A stretch of DNA of 64,000 nt from Daejeonella rubra (GCF_900103545.1 NZ_FNHH01000015.1:1-64000), one strand, 5' to 3'. Counted from the stretch's first letter, positions 26,359 through 35,669 are shown. Translations and numbers: made by a program. Notes: generated from the sequence alone by a model not told the origin.

Positions 26359-26935
26359 GCTCCTAATAATTTGTACCGCTTTCTTAACTGTGGCAGCTGC
26401 TTCAGTTATTTCTTCCTGTTCAAATAATAGAAGTACAGGATTAGAATTTGCACGTAATATGTATGATCCGATTGCTTACAATCCGGATCAGGCAAATAAG
26501 AATTTTAAAGACGGAAAGACCGCACAAAATCCACCTGCAGGAACAATGCCTGTTGGATTTGATAAAAATGATGTGTATCCAAATACACTTGAAGGATATC
26601 AGGCAGCAGGCGCGTCATTAACCAACCCTTTACCGGTTAGTGTTCCAACTTTAGAGCAGGGTAAAACACTTTATCTTAACATGTGCTCTCAATGCCATGG
26701 TTTAGAAGGAAAAGGTGATGGATCAATTGTCAAGTTAGGTAAATTTCCTGCCCCGCCTTCTTATGGTACAGGAAATTCCTCAAGAGGTGGTTCTATGAAA
26801 GACCTTACTGATGGTAAGATCTACCATACTATTACACACGGTGTTAACCTTATGGGTTCACACAAATCGCAATTATCCCCTGAGCAAAGGTGGAAAATTG
26901 TTATGTACGTTCATGAATTACAAAAATTACAATAG
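26351..26935 (+). CDS. actE: Alternative complex III subunit E: monoheme cytochrome c lipoprotein
   Basis: 194 aa from the ATG at 26351. The open frame extends back to 26309, but an AAGGAAA Shine-Dalgarno-like track at 26334-26340 is best spaced for 26351, and this start gives a proper lipoprotein signal with lipobox VISSC (Cys23). One heme site, CSQCH, is at 112-116 in EQGKTLYLNMCSQCHGLEGK, and the axial Met is probably in GVNLMGSH. ActE is anchored to the outer face of the membrane in the complex. This operon therefore encodes seven c-type hemes: six in ActA and one here. Confidence 0.92.
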   Translation: MNKLLIICTAFLTVAAASVISSCSNNRSTGLEFARNMYDPIAYNPDQANKNFKDGKTAQNPPAGTMPVGFDKNDVYPNTLEGYQAAGASLTNPLPVSVPTLEQGKTLYLNMCSQCHGLEGKGDGSIVKLGKFPAPPSYGTGNSSRGGSMKDLTDGKIYHTITHGVNLMGSHKSQLSPEQRWKIVMYVHELQKLQ

Positions 26936-26952
26936 TCAATTGCTAAAACCAG

Positions 26953-28173
26953 ATGGGAAATCATAATCATACTCATAATTTCACTGAACAATTTACATTT
27001 TCGGGAAAATTAAAAACCTGGACTTTAATAGCAATAGTGGTTGGAATTCTTGCTATAGCCTTTGGTTTTGTTACAGGACAGCAGGAGCGTACTTTCGCCA
27101 ATCTGCTTTTAATGGCTTATTACTTTACTTGTGTTTGTGCAACCGGTTTGTTCTTTATTGCTTTGCAATATGTAGCGCAGGCTGGATGGGCAACGGGATT
27201 GATAAGAATACCACAAGCGATGTCAAGAGTGCTTCCTATAGCATCTCTAATCCTTATTGTTGTTTGTGCTGCCGGTCTAATGACGCATAACTTATATCAT
27301 CACTGGAATGGTGAAGGATTAACAGATCCCGCCAGCCCTAATTATGATAAACTTATCGCAGGTAAAGCAGGCTTTCTAAATGTGCCATTCTTTTTAACAA
27401 GACTTGTTTTATTTCTTGGTGCTTATAGTTTCTTTGCATGGTTATTCGCAAAATACTCTCAGCGTGAAGAATTGGAAGGCGGTTTAGTTTTCTATGATAA
27501 GAGCTTTAAATGGTCTGCAATTTTCCTGATTGTTTTTGGCTTTACAACTCCAATATGGGCTTTTGATACGATCATGTCATTAGAAGCTCATTGGTTCTCT
27601 ACCATGTTCGGCTGGTATAACTTTGCTGCCATGTGGGTAAGCGGTTTATGTGTGATCACACTTATCGTGATCCTGATGAAAAAAGCCGGCTATTTGTCAT
27701 GGGTTAACGAAAATCATTTACATGACCTTGGTAAATTTATATTTGCCTTCTCAATATTCTGGACCTATATCTGGTTTTCTCAGTTCCTGCTGATTTATTA
27801 TGCTAACATGCCGGAGGAAACTGTTTATTTTTACAAGCGTTGGGAACCTGAATACCTTCCATGGTTCTGGTTAAACATAATAATTAACTTTTTGGCTCCA
27901 CTCTTAATTTTGATGGCCAGAGATTCAAAGCGTCAAATGAATAGAATGATGTTCGTTTGTATCTTGCTATTGTGCGGACACTGGTTAGATTACTACATGA
28001 TGATCATGCCTGGTACAGTTGAATCACATAGAGGCTTCGGAATAATTGAAATTGGAATAGCAGTAGGTTTTGTAGGATTGTTTACATTCCTTACACTAAA
28101 CCAAATAAGTAAAAGATCTTTGGTGTCAACTAATCATCCTTTCTTAGAGGAGAGTATTAATCACCAGATTTAA
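26953..28173 (+). CDS. actF: Alternative complex III subunit F: second NrfD-like membrane subunit
   Basis: 406-aa protein with about ten hydrophobic helices (first near LIAIVVGILAIAFGFVTG). It is a distant homologue of ActC. Conserved marks include TGLFFIALQYVAQAGW, FTTPIWAFDTIMSLEAHWFS and LLLCGHWLDYYMMIMPG. ActF contributes to the membrane arm and possibly to proton movement, though its role is less defined than that of ActC. The N-terminal tail MGNHNHTHNF is His-rich. It starts 17 bp after actE and is followed 40 bp later by the oxidase genes. Confidence 0.92.
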   Translation: MGNHNHTHNFTEQFTFSGKLKTWTLIAIVVGILAIAFGFVTGQQERTFANLLLMAYYFTCVCATGLFFIALQYVAQAGWATGLIRIPQAMSRVLPIASLILIVVCAAGLMTHNLYHHWNGEGLTDPASPNYDKLIAGKAGFLNVPFFLTRLVLFLGAYSFFAWLFAKYSQREELEGGLVFYDKSFKWSAIFLIVFGFTTPIWAFDTIMSLEAHWFSTMFGWYNFAAMWVSGLCVITLIVILMKKAGYLSWVNENHLHDLGKFIFAFSIFWTYIWFSQFLLIYYANMPEETVYFYKRWEPEYLPWFWLNIIINFLAPLLILMARDSKRQMNRMMFVCILLLCGHWLDYYMMIMPGTVESHRGFGIIEIGIAVGFVGLFTFLTLNQISKRSLVSTNHPFLEESINHQI

Positions 28174-28213
28174 ACACAGTTCTTAATAGCAAAAAGAAAA
28201 TACTACGAATAAA

Positions 28214-29542
28214 ATGAGGTTAAGAGAAATTTTTAATATCAGAACTGTAGCTGCATTGCTAGTCATATGCACTCTTACTGTAATGGCAAATACATTATTT
28301 GCCCAGGTGCAGGACTCTACAGTTAGTTCAACTACAGCTGCGATCGATACTGCGGCAAAATCAGCTGTATCAGAGTTATCTCCATCGTCTGTACCATTGA
28401 TCAGTACTGCTGTTGATACTGTTGCCCGTTACAAGAACATGCAACCAGTTGCAGAGACTAAGGATTATTCTGAAGCCTATCGCTCTGCTTCTTATTATCT
28501 GCTTATGTTTTTCCTTCTCTGCATTTTTGTAGCGATCATTGGAAAAATTCTTAAGGTTTATGAAATAAGCCGTGAGATGCAGGGACAGAAATCCAAGTTT
28601 GATAGCAGAAGGATCCATGGTGTTTTACTGGGACTATCTTTATTCGCTGGAATTTACGGTGTTTACTGGTCTTACTCAGTTCAGGGCCCGATGAGTATGC
28701 ATGAATCTGCCTCAGTTCATGGTCTTGATATCGATTTCATGTTCAATATCACCCTGATACTAACTACAATTGTATTTCTTCTTACCCATATAGCTCTTTT
28801 TGGATTCTCGTTTAAATACAGAGGTTCTGAAAACAGGAAGGCTTACTTCTATCCTCACAATAATTCATTGGAAAGGATCTGGACAATTATTCCGGCCATA
28901 GTATTAACTGTTCTTGTATTGCTGGGATTCTTTACCTGGAGAAGTATTACTAATGTCTCTCCTGAAGATCAGAAGAAAGCGATCAATATTGAGGTTACAG
29001 GCGAGCAGTTTAAATGGAGCTTAAGATATGCCGGAGCCGACAACGAAGTTGGTAAGCGTAATTATAAATTGACTACACCAACCAACGGTTTAGGAATTGA
29101 TTTTAAAGATCAAAAAAGCTGGGATGATAAGCTTGTAAGCGAAATTGTTATTCCGGTTAATAAGCCGGTTCGTTTTACAATTGGTTCTAAAGATGTACTT
29201 CATAGTTTCTACCTGCCAGACTTCAGAGTTCAAATGAACGCGGTTCCGGGTATGCCTACTTACTTCCAGTTCACTCCACGTTTGACAACTGCTCAAATGA
29301 GAGAGAAACGGAATAATCCGGAATATGATTATGTTCTTCTTTGTGCTAAAATTTGTGGAGCTGGACATTATAACATGCAAGCTAAAGTTACTGTTGTTTC
29401 TGAAGCTGAATATGCTACATGGATTGCTAAACAGGCACTTTATTACAATGATGACGTTAAAAAAGAACTTCAGCTGGTTGAGAAAAAATCTACTGAAGAA
29501 AACAATAAAATTGCTTTAAATACTAATACTATTATAAAATAA
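28214..29542 (+). CDS. coxB: Cytochrome c oxidase subunit II
   Basis: 442 aa, longer than typical subunit II proteins (about 250-350). A signal peptide ends at about residue 30 (LFA-Q). A Ser/Thr/Ala-rich linker follows, then hydrophobic helices near 90-112 and 137-155. The two usual subunit II helices (FNITLILTTIVFLLTHIALF and IIPAIVLTVLVLLGFF) come before the cupredoxin domain. The CuA site CAKICGAGHYNM is complete, with Cys377, Cys381, His385 and Met388, and VLHSFYLPDFRVQMNAVPG supplies the other ligands. No fused cytochrome c is present, so ActE or ActA hemes probably donate electrons directly. The stop is 2 bp from the coxA start. Confidence 0.94.
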   Translation: MRLREIFNIRTVAALLVICTLTVMANTLFAQVQDSTVSSTTAAIDTAAKSAVSELSPSSVPLISTAVDTVARYKNMQPVAETKDYSEAYRSASYYLLMFFLLCIFVAIIGKILKVYEISREMQGQKSKFDSRRIHGVLLGLSLFAGIYGVYWSYSVQGPMSMHESASVHGLDIDFMFNITLILTTIVFLLTHIALFGFSFKYRGSENRKAYFYPHNNSLERIWTIIPAIVLTVLVLLGFFTWRSITNVSPEDQKKAINIEVTGEQFKWSLRYAGADNEVGKRNYKLTTPTNGLGIDFKDQKSWDDKLVSEIVIPVNKPVRFTIGSKDVLHSFYLPDFRVQMNAVPGMPTYFQFTPRLTTAQMREKRNNPEYDYVLLCAKICGAGHYNMQAKVTVVSEAEYATWIAKQALYYNDDVKKELQLVEKKSTEENNKIALNTNTIIK

Positions 29543-29544
29543 TT

Positions 29545-31452
29545 ATGGCAAGCACTGCAACACACGATTCAGCTGTACTTCACCAACACGATGATCACGG
29601 TCATGATCATGGACATCATAAAGAAACATTTTTAACAAAATATATCTTTAGCCAGGATCATAAAATGATTGCCAAACAATTTCTGATAACAGGAATAGTT
29701 ATGGCTGTTGTGGCAATGGTATTATCTATTCTTTTCAGGCTTCAATTAGCATGGCCTGATAAAAGTTTTCCTTTACTGGAAACATTTCTTGGAGAAAAGT
29801 GGGCTGAAGGAGGACGTATAAAACCAGATTTTTATCTGGCTATTGTTACCATACACGGAACAATGATGGTATTCTTTGTGTTAACTGCCGGACTTAGCGG
29901 AACGTTTAGTAACCTTTTAATTCCATTACAATTGGGTGCCAGAGATATGGCCTCACCATTCCTTAACATGCTTTCATACTGGCTATTCTTTACTGCCTGT
30001 ACTATTATGATGGCCTCATTCTTTGTTGAAAGCGGACCTGCAAGTTCAGGCTGGACGGTCTATCCTCCTTTGTCTGCTTTACCTAAAGCTATCAGTGGAT
30101 CAGGAACAGGTATGACTTTGTGGCTTATTAGTATGGTCGCATTTGTTGCATCATCACTAATAGGAGCACTGAACTATATTTCAACAATTCTGAACATGCG
30201 TACCAAAGGTATGGATATGTGGAAAATGCCTTTGACCATCTGGGCATTCTTCTTAACTGCAATTGTTGGTGTTTTATCTTTCCCTGTATTAGTTTCTGCA
30301 GTTGTCCTTTTAATATTTGACCGTAGTTTTGGTACTAGCTTTTATCTTTCTGATATTGTTGTAGCTGGTCAGATTCTTCCTAATCAAGGTGGTAGCCCAG
30401 TATTATGGCAACATTTATTCTGGTTCCTGGGTCACCCTGAGGTTTATATTGTAATTATGCCTGCTTTGGGTATCACTTCGGAAGTAATTGCTACGAATTC
30501 AAGGAAACCTATATTTGGTTACCATGCAATGGTTTATTCACTGATTGGTATTACAGTTCTTTCCTTCATTGTTTGGGGGCACCATATGTTCGTTACTGGT
30601 ATGAATCCATTCCTTGGTGGTGTGTTCATGATCACTACCTTGATAATTGCAGTTCCTTCAGCGGTAAAGACCTTTAATTACCTGGCTACGATCTGGAGAG
30701 GTAACCTGAGATTTACACCAGCGATGTTATTTGCTATTGGTTTGGTTTCATTCTTTATTTCCGGTGGTCTTACCGGTATCTTCTTAGGAAATGCTGCTCT
30801 GGATATAAATCTTCATGATACATATTTTGTAGTTGCTCACTTTCACCTGGTTATGGGTTGTGCTGCAATTTTTGGAATGCTTTGCGGTGTTTACCACTGG
30901 TATCCAAAAATGTTCGGACGTATGATGGATGAGCGTTTAGGGTTCCTGCATTTCTGGTTAACTTTTATTGGTGCTTACCTGGTGTTCTTCCCAATGCACT
31001 TTATGGGTATTGACGGAGTTCCTCGCCGTTACTATGCTTTTACTGAATTTGCATTTATGAAGGAATGGTTAACTGTGAATGTTTTCATTACATGGGCAGC
31101 AATTATTTCAGCACTTGCTCAGGTTGCGTTCTTATGGAACTTCTTCTATTCAATGTTTTATGGTAAGAAATCACCACAGAATCCCTGGGATTCTAATACA
31201 TTGGAATGGACCGCACCTGTAGAACATTTGCATGGTAACTGGCCTGGAGAAATTCCTTCAGTTTATCGCTGGCCATATGATTATAGCAAGCCTGGTCATC
31301 ATACAGACTTTATTCCTCAAACCACACCTTTTTCTGAAACAATGAGCTCTAACCTTCAACATGATTTTGAAGATAATCCTGAAGCTGAACGTATACAGGA
31401 GGAGTGGGAAAAAGAACATGCGAAAGAGCCAAAAACTACAGAGCAAGTTTAA
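29545..31452 (+). CDS. coxA: Cytochrome c oxidase subunit I
   Basis: 635-aa catalytic heme-copper oxidase subunit of the A family. Ligands are visible: His104 (IHGTMM, low-spin heme), His297 with Tyr301 (HPEVY, CuB and the His-Tyr cross-link), His346 and His347 (WGHHMF, CuB), and His432 and His434 in HDTYFVVAHFH (heme a3 and heme a). The first 25 residues form a His/Asp-rich tail (HQHDDHGHDHGHH) before the first helix, which is not part of the oxidase fold. About twelve helices are expected. It ends just before a strong terminator, so the act-cox operon seems to close here. Confidence 0.96.
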   Translation: MASTATHDSAVLHQHDDHGHDHGHHKETFLTKYIFSQDHKMIAKQFLITGIVMAVVAMVLSILFRLQLAWPDKSFPLLETFLGEKWAEGGRIKPDFYLAIVTIHGTMMVFFVLTAGLSGTFSNLLIPLQLGARDMASPFLNMLSYWLFFTACTIMMASFFVESGPASSGWTVYPPLSALPKAISGSGTGMTLWLISMVAFVASSLIGALNYISTILNMRTKGMDMWKMPLTIWAFFLTAIVGVLSFPVLVSAVVLLIFDRSFGTSFYLSDIVVAGQILPNQGGSPVLWQHLFWFLGHPEVYIVIMPALGITSEVIATNSRKPIFGYHAMVYSLIGITVLSFIVWGHHMFVTGMNPFLGGVFMITTLIIAVPSAVKTFNYLATIWRGNLRFTPAMLFAIGLVSFFISGGLTGIFLGNAALDINLHDTYFVVAHFHLVMGCAAIFGMLCGVYHWYPKMFGRMMDERLGFLHFWLTFIGAYLVFFPMHFMGIDGVPRRYYAFTEFAFMKEWLTVNVFITWAAIISALAQVAFLWNFFYSMFYGKKSPQNPWDSNTLEWTAPVEHLHGNWPGEIPSVYRWPYDYSKPGHHTDFIPQTTPFSETMSSNLQHDFEDNPEAERIQEEWEKEHAKEPKTTEQV

Positions 31453-31472
31453 TTAAGAAACATATCAATAGT

Positions 31473-31506
31473 ATAAACAGGCAGTATTAACGTACTGCCT
31501 GTTTAT
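31473..31506 (+). terminator. Strong hairpin terminator after coxA
   Basis: A perfect 14-bp stem (31473-31486 with 31493-31506) with a 6-nt loop lies 20 bp after the coxA stop. The stem begins and ends in A/T runs, so it can act in either direction as an intrinsic terminator. It separates actABCDEF-coxBA from the downstream assembly genes. Confidence 0.85.
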
Positions 31507-31754
31507 TTAAAGTAGATTCCGTATTTGCATTTTGAATGAATGGCTATCTGGTTAATAGTCGATTTGAGTAGCTGCGTTCATCTCCGATAATTAGTGTTGA
31601 TTCAATATCATTTATACGGTAGAATACATGATATATCTTGGGGGAATAGCATTTAAATATATTTCCTTAGTACTTTTGCAGTTTATCTGGCCTGAACAAT
31701 TTTTGTATAATATTGTAAAATCAGATATTTTAATTTTGTGAAATAGAAAATAGA
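31507..31754. promoter_or_regulatory. Promoter region for the heme O synthase-cox III group
   Basis: About 250 bp without a gene between the coxA terminator and the next CDS. Two TAnnTTTG boxes are present: TACTTTTG (31671-31678) and TAATTTTG (31731-31738). The second lies 16 bp before the GTG start and has TTG at 31713-31715, a short 15-nt spacing. Nothing else recognisable was seen. I infer that the second cluster has its own promoter here. Confidence 0.45.
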
Positions 31755-32645
31755 GTGAGGAATTTCATATCCGATTTCAATAAATTAATCAAGTTAAGAC
31801 TTACGATGACAGTGGTATTTTCTGCCTCGATCTGTTTTCTTATGGGAAGCAGGTTTCAGGGAGATATTAACTGGTTCAATTGGATGATACTTACAATTGG
31901 TGGTTTTCTTGTAACAGGTGCTGCCAATGGTTTTAATGAAATTATTGAAAAGGATCTGGATAAGTTAATGAGGCGTACTATGGACCGCCCAATTCCATCA
32001 GGGAAAATGACGACCGGACAAGCTCTGGTACTGAGTCTTGTAATGGGTATTACCGGAACTTTAATGTTGGTTAGACTTAATTTCCCAACAGGCGTATTGG
32101 CTGTTCTCTCTATATTTTTATATGCCTTTGTGTATACACCAATGAAGAGAAAATCGCCAATTGCTGTTTTTATTGGGGCTTTTCCAGGTGCCTTTCCTCC
32201 TCTGATCGGTTATTTTGCTGCTTTCAATGAACCGGAAATATCCTGGATACCAATAATTCTTTTTCTGATTCAATTTGTTTGGCAATTCCCTCATTTCTGG
32301 GCCATTGCCTGGGTGCTTGATGAAGATTATCAAAGAGCCGGATTCAGATTGTTACCTACAACAAAACAGGATAAGACCAGTGCTTTTATTACGCTTTTAA
32401 CTACCATCATTCTGGTACCGGTTAGTCTGATGCCAACAGTATATCTGATGCCGCCTAATGGGCAGGCTTTCGGTGGGAATATATATTTAGTTATTGCTCT
32501 GCTTGCAGGAGTATACTTTACATGGAAAGCTGTTTTATTGTACAAGAACAGAGATGTTCCATCGGCCAAAAATCTGATGTATACGTCTTTTTTTTACCTG
32601 CCATTGTTGCAGCTGGCTTTATTGTTTGACTTTATTGCAAAATAG
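31755..32645 (+). CDS. ctaB: Protoheme IX farnesyltransferase (heme O synthase)
   Basis: 296-aa UbiA-superfamily membrane enzyme that adds farnesyl to heme B, the first step in making heme A for the oxidase. Both Asp-rich motifs are intact: NGFNEIIEKDLDKLMRRT followed by the DRPIPSG segment, and DEDYQRAGFRLLP. FVWQFPHFWAIAW is the typical conserved helix. The start is a GTG at 31755, and no ATG lies nearby. It is placed next to the oxidase genes it serves. The Asp-rich first motif reads NxxxxxxKDxD rather than the strict NDxxD, as is normal for this family. Confidence 0.92.
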   Translation: MRNFISDFNKLIKLRLTMTVVFSASICFLMGSRFQGDINWFNWMILTIGGFLVTGAANGFNEIIEKDLDKLMRRTMDRPIPSGKMTTGQALVLSLVMGITGTLMLVRLNFPTGVLAVLSIFLYAFVYTPMKRKSPIAVFIGAFPGAFPPLIGYFAAFNEPEISWIPIILFLIQFVWQFPHFWAIAWVLDEDYQRAGFRLLPTTKQDKTSAFITLLTTIILVPVSLMPTVYLMPPNGQAFGGNIYLVIALLAGVYFTWKAVLLYKNRDVPSAKNLMYTSFFYLPLLQLALLFDFIAK

Positions 32646-32651
32646 ATTACT

Positions 32652-33233
32652 ATGGAAATTAAAAATGTACAGGTAGAGGATAGGCAGAATTTTAAAGCAA
32701 GAAAATTTTTAATGTGGCTGTTTATTATCTCTTCATTTATGATGTTTGCAGCATTAACGAGCGGATTTATTGTTTATACTGAAGGTAATGCTGAACGTGG
32801 CATTAAGGTTCTGCTGCCTAAAGCATTTATGTATAGCACACTAATCATTATTGTGAGTAGCATTACTATGCATTTGGCATACCTCTCTGCACAAAAACTA
32901 CAATTTGGGAAGCAAAAGCTTTTCATCGCATTAACTATTTTACTTGCCATTGCATTCTTTTATAGTCAATTTTCTGCATGGCAGGTTTTGTATGAATCGG
33001 GCGCTTATTTTGTCAACTATAATGCCTCCCAGTCATTTATTTACGTGTTTTCTGGTGCGCATTTGTTGCATATTATTGCTGGTATATTTATGTTGATTTA
33101 TGCTCTGATAGGCAAAATTCGCAATATTCCACAGGTGCGTAATATCTTTCGCATGGAAGTGACATCCATTTTTTGGCATTTTATAGATATCCTATGGATT
33201 TATCTATATGTTTTCTTACTTTTGAATCAATAA
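32652..33233 (+). CDS. Cytochrome c oxidase subunit III-like protein (first copy)
   Basis: 193-aa membrane protein with five hydrophobic helices. The heme-copper oxidase subunit III marks are weaker than in the next gene but visible: GAHLLHIIAGIFMLIYALI, with the conserved His-x-x-His-x-x-x-G, and the C-terminal TSIFWHFIDILWIYLYVFLL. The Glu and His residues of the full subunit III core are partly absent, so it is a shortened, divergent relative. It begins 6 bp after ctaB and lies 23 bp before the second subunit III gene, which implies both work in the same oxidase. Confidence 0.82.
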   Translation: MEIKNVQVEDRQNFKARKFLMWLFIISSFMMFAALTSGFIVYTEGNAERGIKVLLPKAFMYSTLIIIVSSITMHLAYLSAQKLQFGKQKLFIALTILLAIAFFYSQFSAWQVLYESGAYFVNYNASQSFIYVFSGAHLLHIIAGIFMLIYALIGKIRNIPQVRNIFRMEVTSIFWHFIDILWIYLYVFLLLNQ

Positions 33234-33256
33234 TAAATCAAAATACCATTGTTTAA

Positions 33257-33946
33257 ATGAGTACTACTGTATCAAAATTAGATGAATTAAAAACTGACGC
33301 CTGGAGTGGCGGAAAGTCGCCTTTTGCTGTAGAATATGGAAAACTGATGATGTGGTTTTTCCTTTTGTCAGATGCATTTACATTTTCAGCATTTCTAATC
33401 TATTATGGAGCCCAACGCTTCAGTAAAATTAGCTGGCCTGACCCTGATGTAGTGTTTCAATCTATACCGGGTATTGCAGATCATGGTTTTCCGCTTGTTT
33501 TTGTGGGTATCATGACCTTTATCCTTATTATGAGCTCTGTAACTATGGTGCTTGCTGTAGAAGCCGGACATCGTAATTCAAAGAAAGAGGTTGTGTGGTG
33601 GATGGTGGCTACCATTATTGGTGGAATGATGTTCCTTGGATGTCAGGCATTAGAGTGGTCACACCTGCATCATGAAGGATATTGGTGGGGAAGTTTCCCG
33701 GCCTCCTATACCGGAGTTGATACGGTTGGCGCACTGCAATTTGCTAACCTTTTCTTTACGATTACAGGCTTTCATGGTTTTCACGTATTTACCGGAGTTG
33801 TCATAAATATTATTATTCTGTTAATGGTAATCGGAAATGTTTTCCAGAAAAGCGGAAGCTATCTGATGGTTGAAAAAGTTGGTTTGTACTGGCACTTTGT
33901 AGACCTTGTTTGGGTATTCGTATTTACTTTTTTCTATTTAGTTTAA
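33257..33946 (+). CDS. ctaE: Cytochrome c oxidase subunit III
   Basis: 229-aa membrane protein, closer to standard subunit III than the preceding gene. Marks are YGKLMMWFFLLSDAFTFSAF, GCQALEWSHLHHEGYWWGS (a Glu-x-x-x-His pair near the lipid cleft), ITGFHGFHVFTGVVINI (HGxHV motif) and GLYWHFVDLVWVFVFTFFYLV (WHFVDxVW). About six helices are expected. It lies in the run ctaB-III-III-IV-SCO with 20-odd bp gaps. Two subunit III-type proteins in one oxidase cluster are seen in other Bacteroidota. Confidence 0.9.
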   Translation: MSTTVSKLDELKTDAWSGGKSPFAVEYGKLMMWFFLLSDAFTFSAFLIYYGAQRFSKISWPDPDVVFQSIPGIADHGFPLVFVGIMTFILIMSSVTMVLAVEAGHRNSKKEVVWWMVATIIGGMMFLGCQALEWSHLHHEGYWWGSFPASYTGVDTVGALQFANLFFTITGFHGFHVFTGVVINIIILLMVIGNVFQKSGSYLMVEKVGLYWHFVDLVWVFVFTFFYLV

Positions 33947-33967
33947 AATCCTGATAATCGATATATA

Positions 33968-34309
33968 ATGTCAGCAGAACACACACACGATGAGCATGCA
34001 GCAGAGCATGAGGGAATGACCAAGAAAAAGATCTGGCAGGTCTTCTTTTACCTATTAGGGATAACAGCTGTTGAATTCTTCATAGCTCTTTACATGATAC
34101 CTAAGGGTTTGATAGGACACGGAATTGGTAACTTTGCTTATATCGCTCTAACGCTTGTTAAGGCATTCTACATAGTTGCATATTTTATGCACCTTAAGTT
34201 TGAAAAATTTGCCCTGAAAACTGGAATAACTGTTTCGTTAATTTTCATCATCTATTTTATTGTATTGATGCTAATTGAAGGCTCTTACCAGTTTGTTCAA
34301 ATGAATTAA
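33968..34309 (+). CDS. ctaF: Cytochrome c oxidase subunit IV (prokaryotic type)
   Basis: 113-aa protein with three helices (about 25-42, 52-72 and 82-105). KKKIWQVFFYLLGITAVEFFIALY and LVKAFYIVAYFMHLKFE match the prokaryotic COX4/CyoD family. The first 20 residues form a His/Glu-rich tail (AEHTHDEHAAEHEG). This small subunit helps CuB insertion or stability in caa3 and bo3 oxidases. Its stop codon shares a base with the start of the SCO gene (TAATG at 34307-34311), so translation is coupled. Confidence 0.9.
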   Translation: MSAEHTHDEHAAEHEGMTKKKIWQVFFYLLGITAVEFFIALYMIPKGLIGHGIGNFAYIALTLVKAFYIVAYFMHLKFEKFALKTGITVSLIFIIYFIVLMLIEGSYQFVQMN

Positions 34310-35016
34310 TGAGTTTACCCTCATTTCCTATAAAAAAGGTCCTGGTATTGCTGATACTTTTGGCAGTACCAGGAACTTTATATTATCTGCTAAAGGAAAA
34401 GGGCCAGAATCGCTATCGTCCTTTACCTATTTATGGTACGAAACAGGTAGCAAAAACCTTCCACATTAAACGTCGAAAACAGATTCCGGATACTATTTAT
34501 CATGTGGTGCGTGATTTTAAGTTTCTGAATCAAAATTCTGACTCCATAAGTTTTCCGGCCGATAGTAATCAAATCACAGTTGTTAATTTCTTTTATACCC
34601 GTTGTCCCGTTTTTTGTCTTGGAATGAATAAGGAGATGGCCCGGGTTGCAAAGATCTACAACAACAACAGGTTGATGCGATTTATTTCGATAAGTGTTGA
34701 TCCTGAAAATGATAGCCCATCTGTACTAGCTGAATATAGTAAGCCCTTTGTTGCTGAAAATAAAAAGTGGGATTTCCTGACCGGCGATAAGGAGCTTATT
34801 TACTCTATTGCTAAGAATGATTTCCTTGTAGATGCTATTCAGGATACTTCAAATAAGCAAAATATAATTCACAGTCCCATGCTTATCCTAATTGATCCGC
34901 AAAAGAGAATCAGAGGATATTACGATTCCAGTCGCGGACAGGATCAGGTTAATTTACTGATTGATGAAATAAAAGTCCTGATTACAGAAGAATTACGAAG
35001 TATCAAGGATCGTTAA
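34309..35016 (+). CDS. SCO1/SenC family copper chaperone
   Basis: 235-aa membrane-anchored thioredoxin-fold protein that delivers copper to, or reduces, the CuA site of oxidase subunit II. The N-terminal anchor is about residues 8-27. Copper ligands are complete: Cys99 and Cys103 in YTRCPVFCLG, and His188 in NIIHSPM. It overlaps the upstream subunit IV gene by 1 bp. Its position in the oxidase cluster agrees with the role. Confidence 0.92.
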   Translation: MSLPSFPIKKVLVLLILLAVPGTLYYLLKEKGQNRYRPLPIYGTKQVAKTFHIKRRKQIPDTIYHVVRDFKFLNQNSDSISFPADSNQITVVNFFYTRCPVFCLGMNKEMARVAKIYNNNRLMRFISISVDPENDSPSVLAEYSKPFVAENKKWDFLTGDKELIYSIAKNDFLVDAIQDTSNKQNIIHSPMLILIDPQKRIRGYYDSSRGQDQVNLLIDEIKVLITEELRSIKDR

Positions 35017-35040
35017 TTTCTAGTTATTATACACAAGAGT

Positions 35041-35580
35041 ATGAATGATAAATTTATTGCAAGGCTAATAACAGGTGTTTCTATTTTTGTTTTAATTGTT
35101 GTGGTTATTCTGCAGAGTAATGTTCTCAATATTTTTCCTGATAAATCTGCAATCCCATCCTGGGTATTTTTCCTTCCGAAGTTCAATGCAATGGTTAATG
35201 GTACATGCAGTATCCTGCTGCTGCTTTCTTTGTATTTTATAAAACGAAAGGATATTCCAACCCACAAGAAACTAAACATATTAACTTTTATTTTGTCTTC
35301 GCTATTTTTAGTATCCTATATTATTTTTCATGCTACCGGTATTAAAACCACGTACGGTGGAGAGGGAATTATCCGTTCAGTATATTATTTTATTCTCATA
35401 AGCCATATCATTCTTGCAGCTGTGGTTTTGCCGCTGGTATTGTTTAGTTTTCAAAAGGGACTTCAAATGCAGGTTGCAGCTCATAAAAAACTTGTTCGCT
35501 GGACCTATCCTATTTGGTTATATGTTACAGTTACAGGTGTTATTGTTTATCTGATGATATCACCTTATTATACGTTTTAA
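35041..35580 (+). CDS. DUF420 family membrane protein
   Basis: 179-aa protein with about five hydrophobic helices. The conserved DUF420 marks are FLPKFNAMVNGTCSILLLLSL, HKKLNILTFILSSLFLVSYI, ILISHIILAAVVLPLVLFSF and HKKLVRWTYPIWLYVTVTGV, with several intramembrane His residues. DUF420 genes are regularly found next to cytochrome oxidase and SCO genes. It may have a role in heme or copper handling, but no activity is established. It starts 24 bp after the SCO gene. Confidence 0.85.
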   Translation: MNDKFIARLITGVSIFVLIVVVILQSNVLNIFPDKSAIPSWVFFLPKFNAMVNGTCSILLLLSLYFIKRKDIPTHKKLNILTFILSSLFLVSYIIFHATGIKTTYGGEGIIRSVYYFILISHIILAAVVLPLVLFSFQKGLQMQVAAHKKLVRWTYPIWLYVTVTGVIVYLMISPYYTF

Positions 35581-35661
35581 ATACTTTGTCTGAATAGCGT
35601 CAGACATGAACTTAAAACCGATGATTCTCTCACAGAAATGTGTTTGTATTTCGATTTACCT

Positions 35662-35669
35662 TATCTTTG
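35662..35669 (+). promoter_or_regulatory. TAnnTTTG-type -7 box before the small CxxC protein
   Basis: TATCTTTG fits the consensus, and TTTG at 35643-35646 could be the -33 element with a 15-nt gap, which is short. The box ends 4 bp before the ATG at 35674, giving a nearly leaderless transcript as at prfB. It supports 35674 as the true start rather than 35638. Confidence 0.4.
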
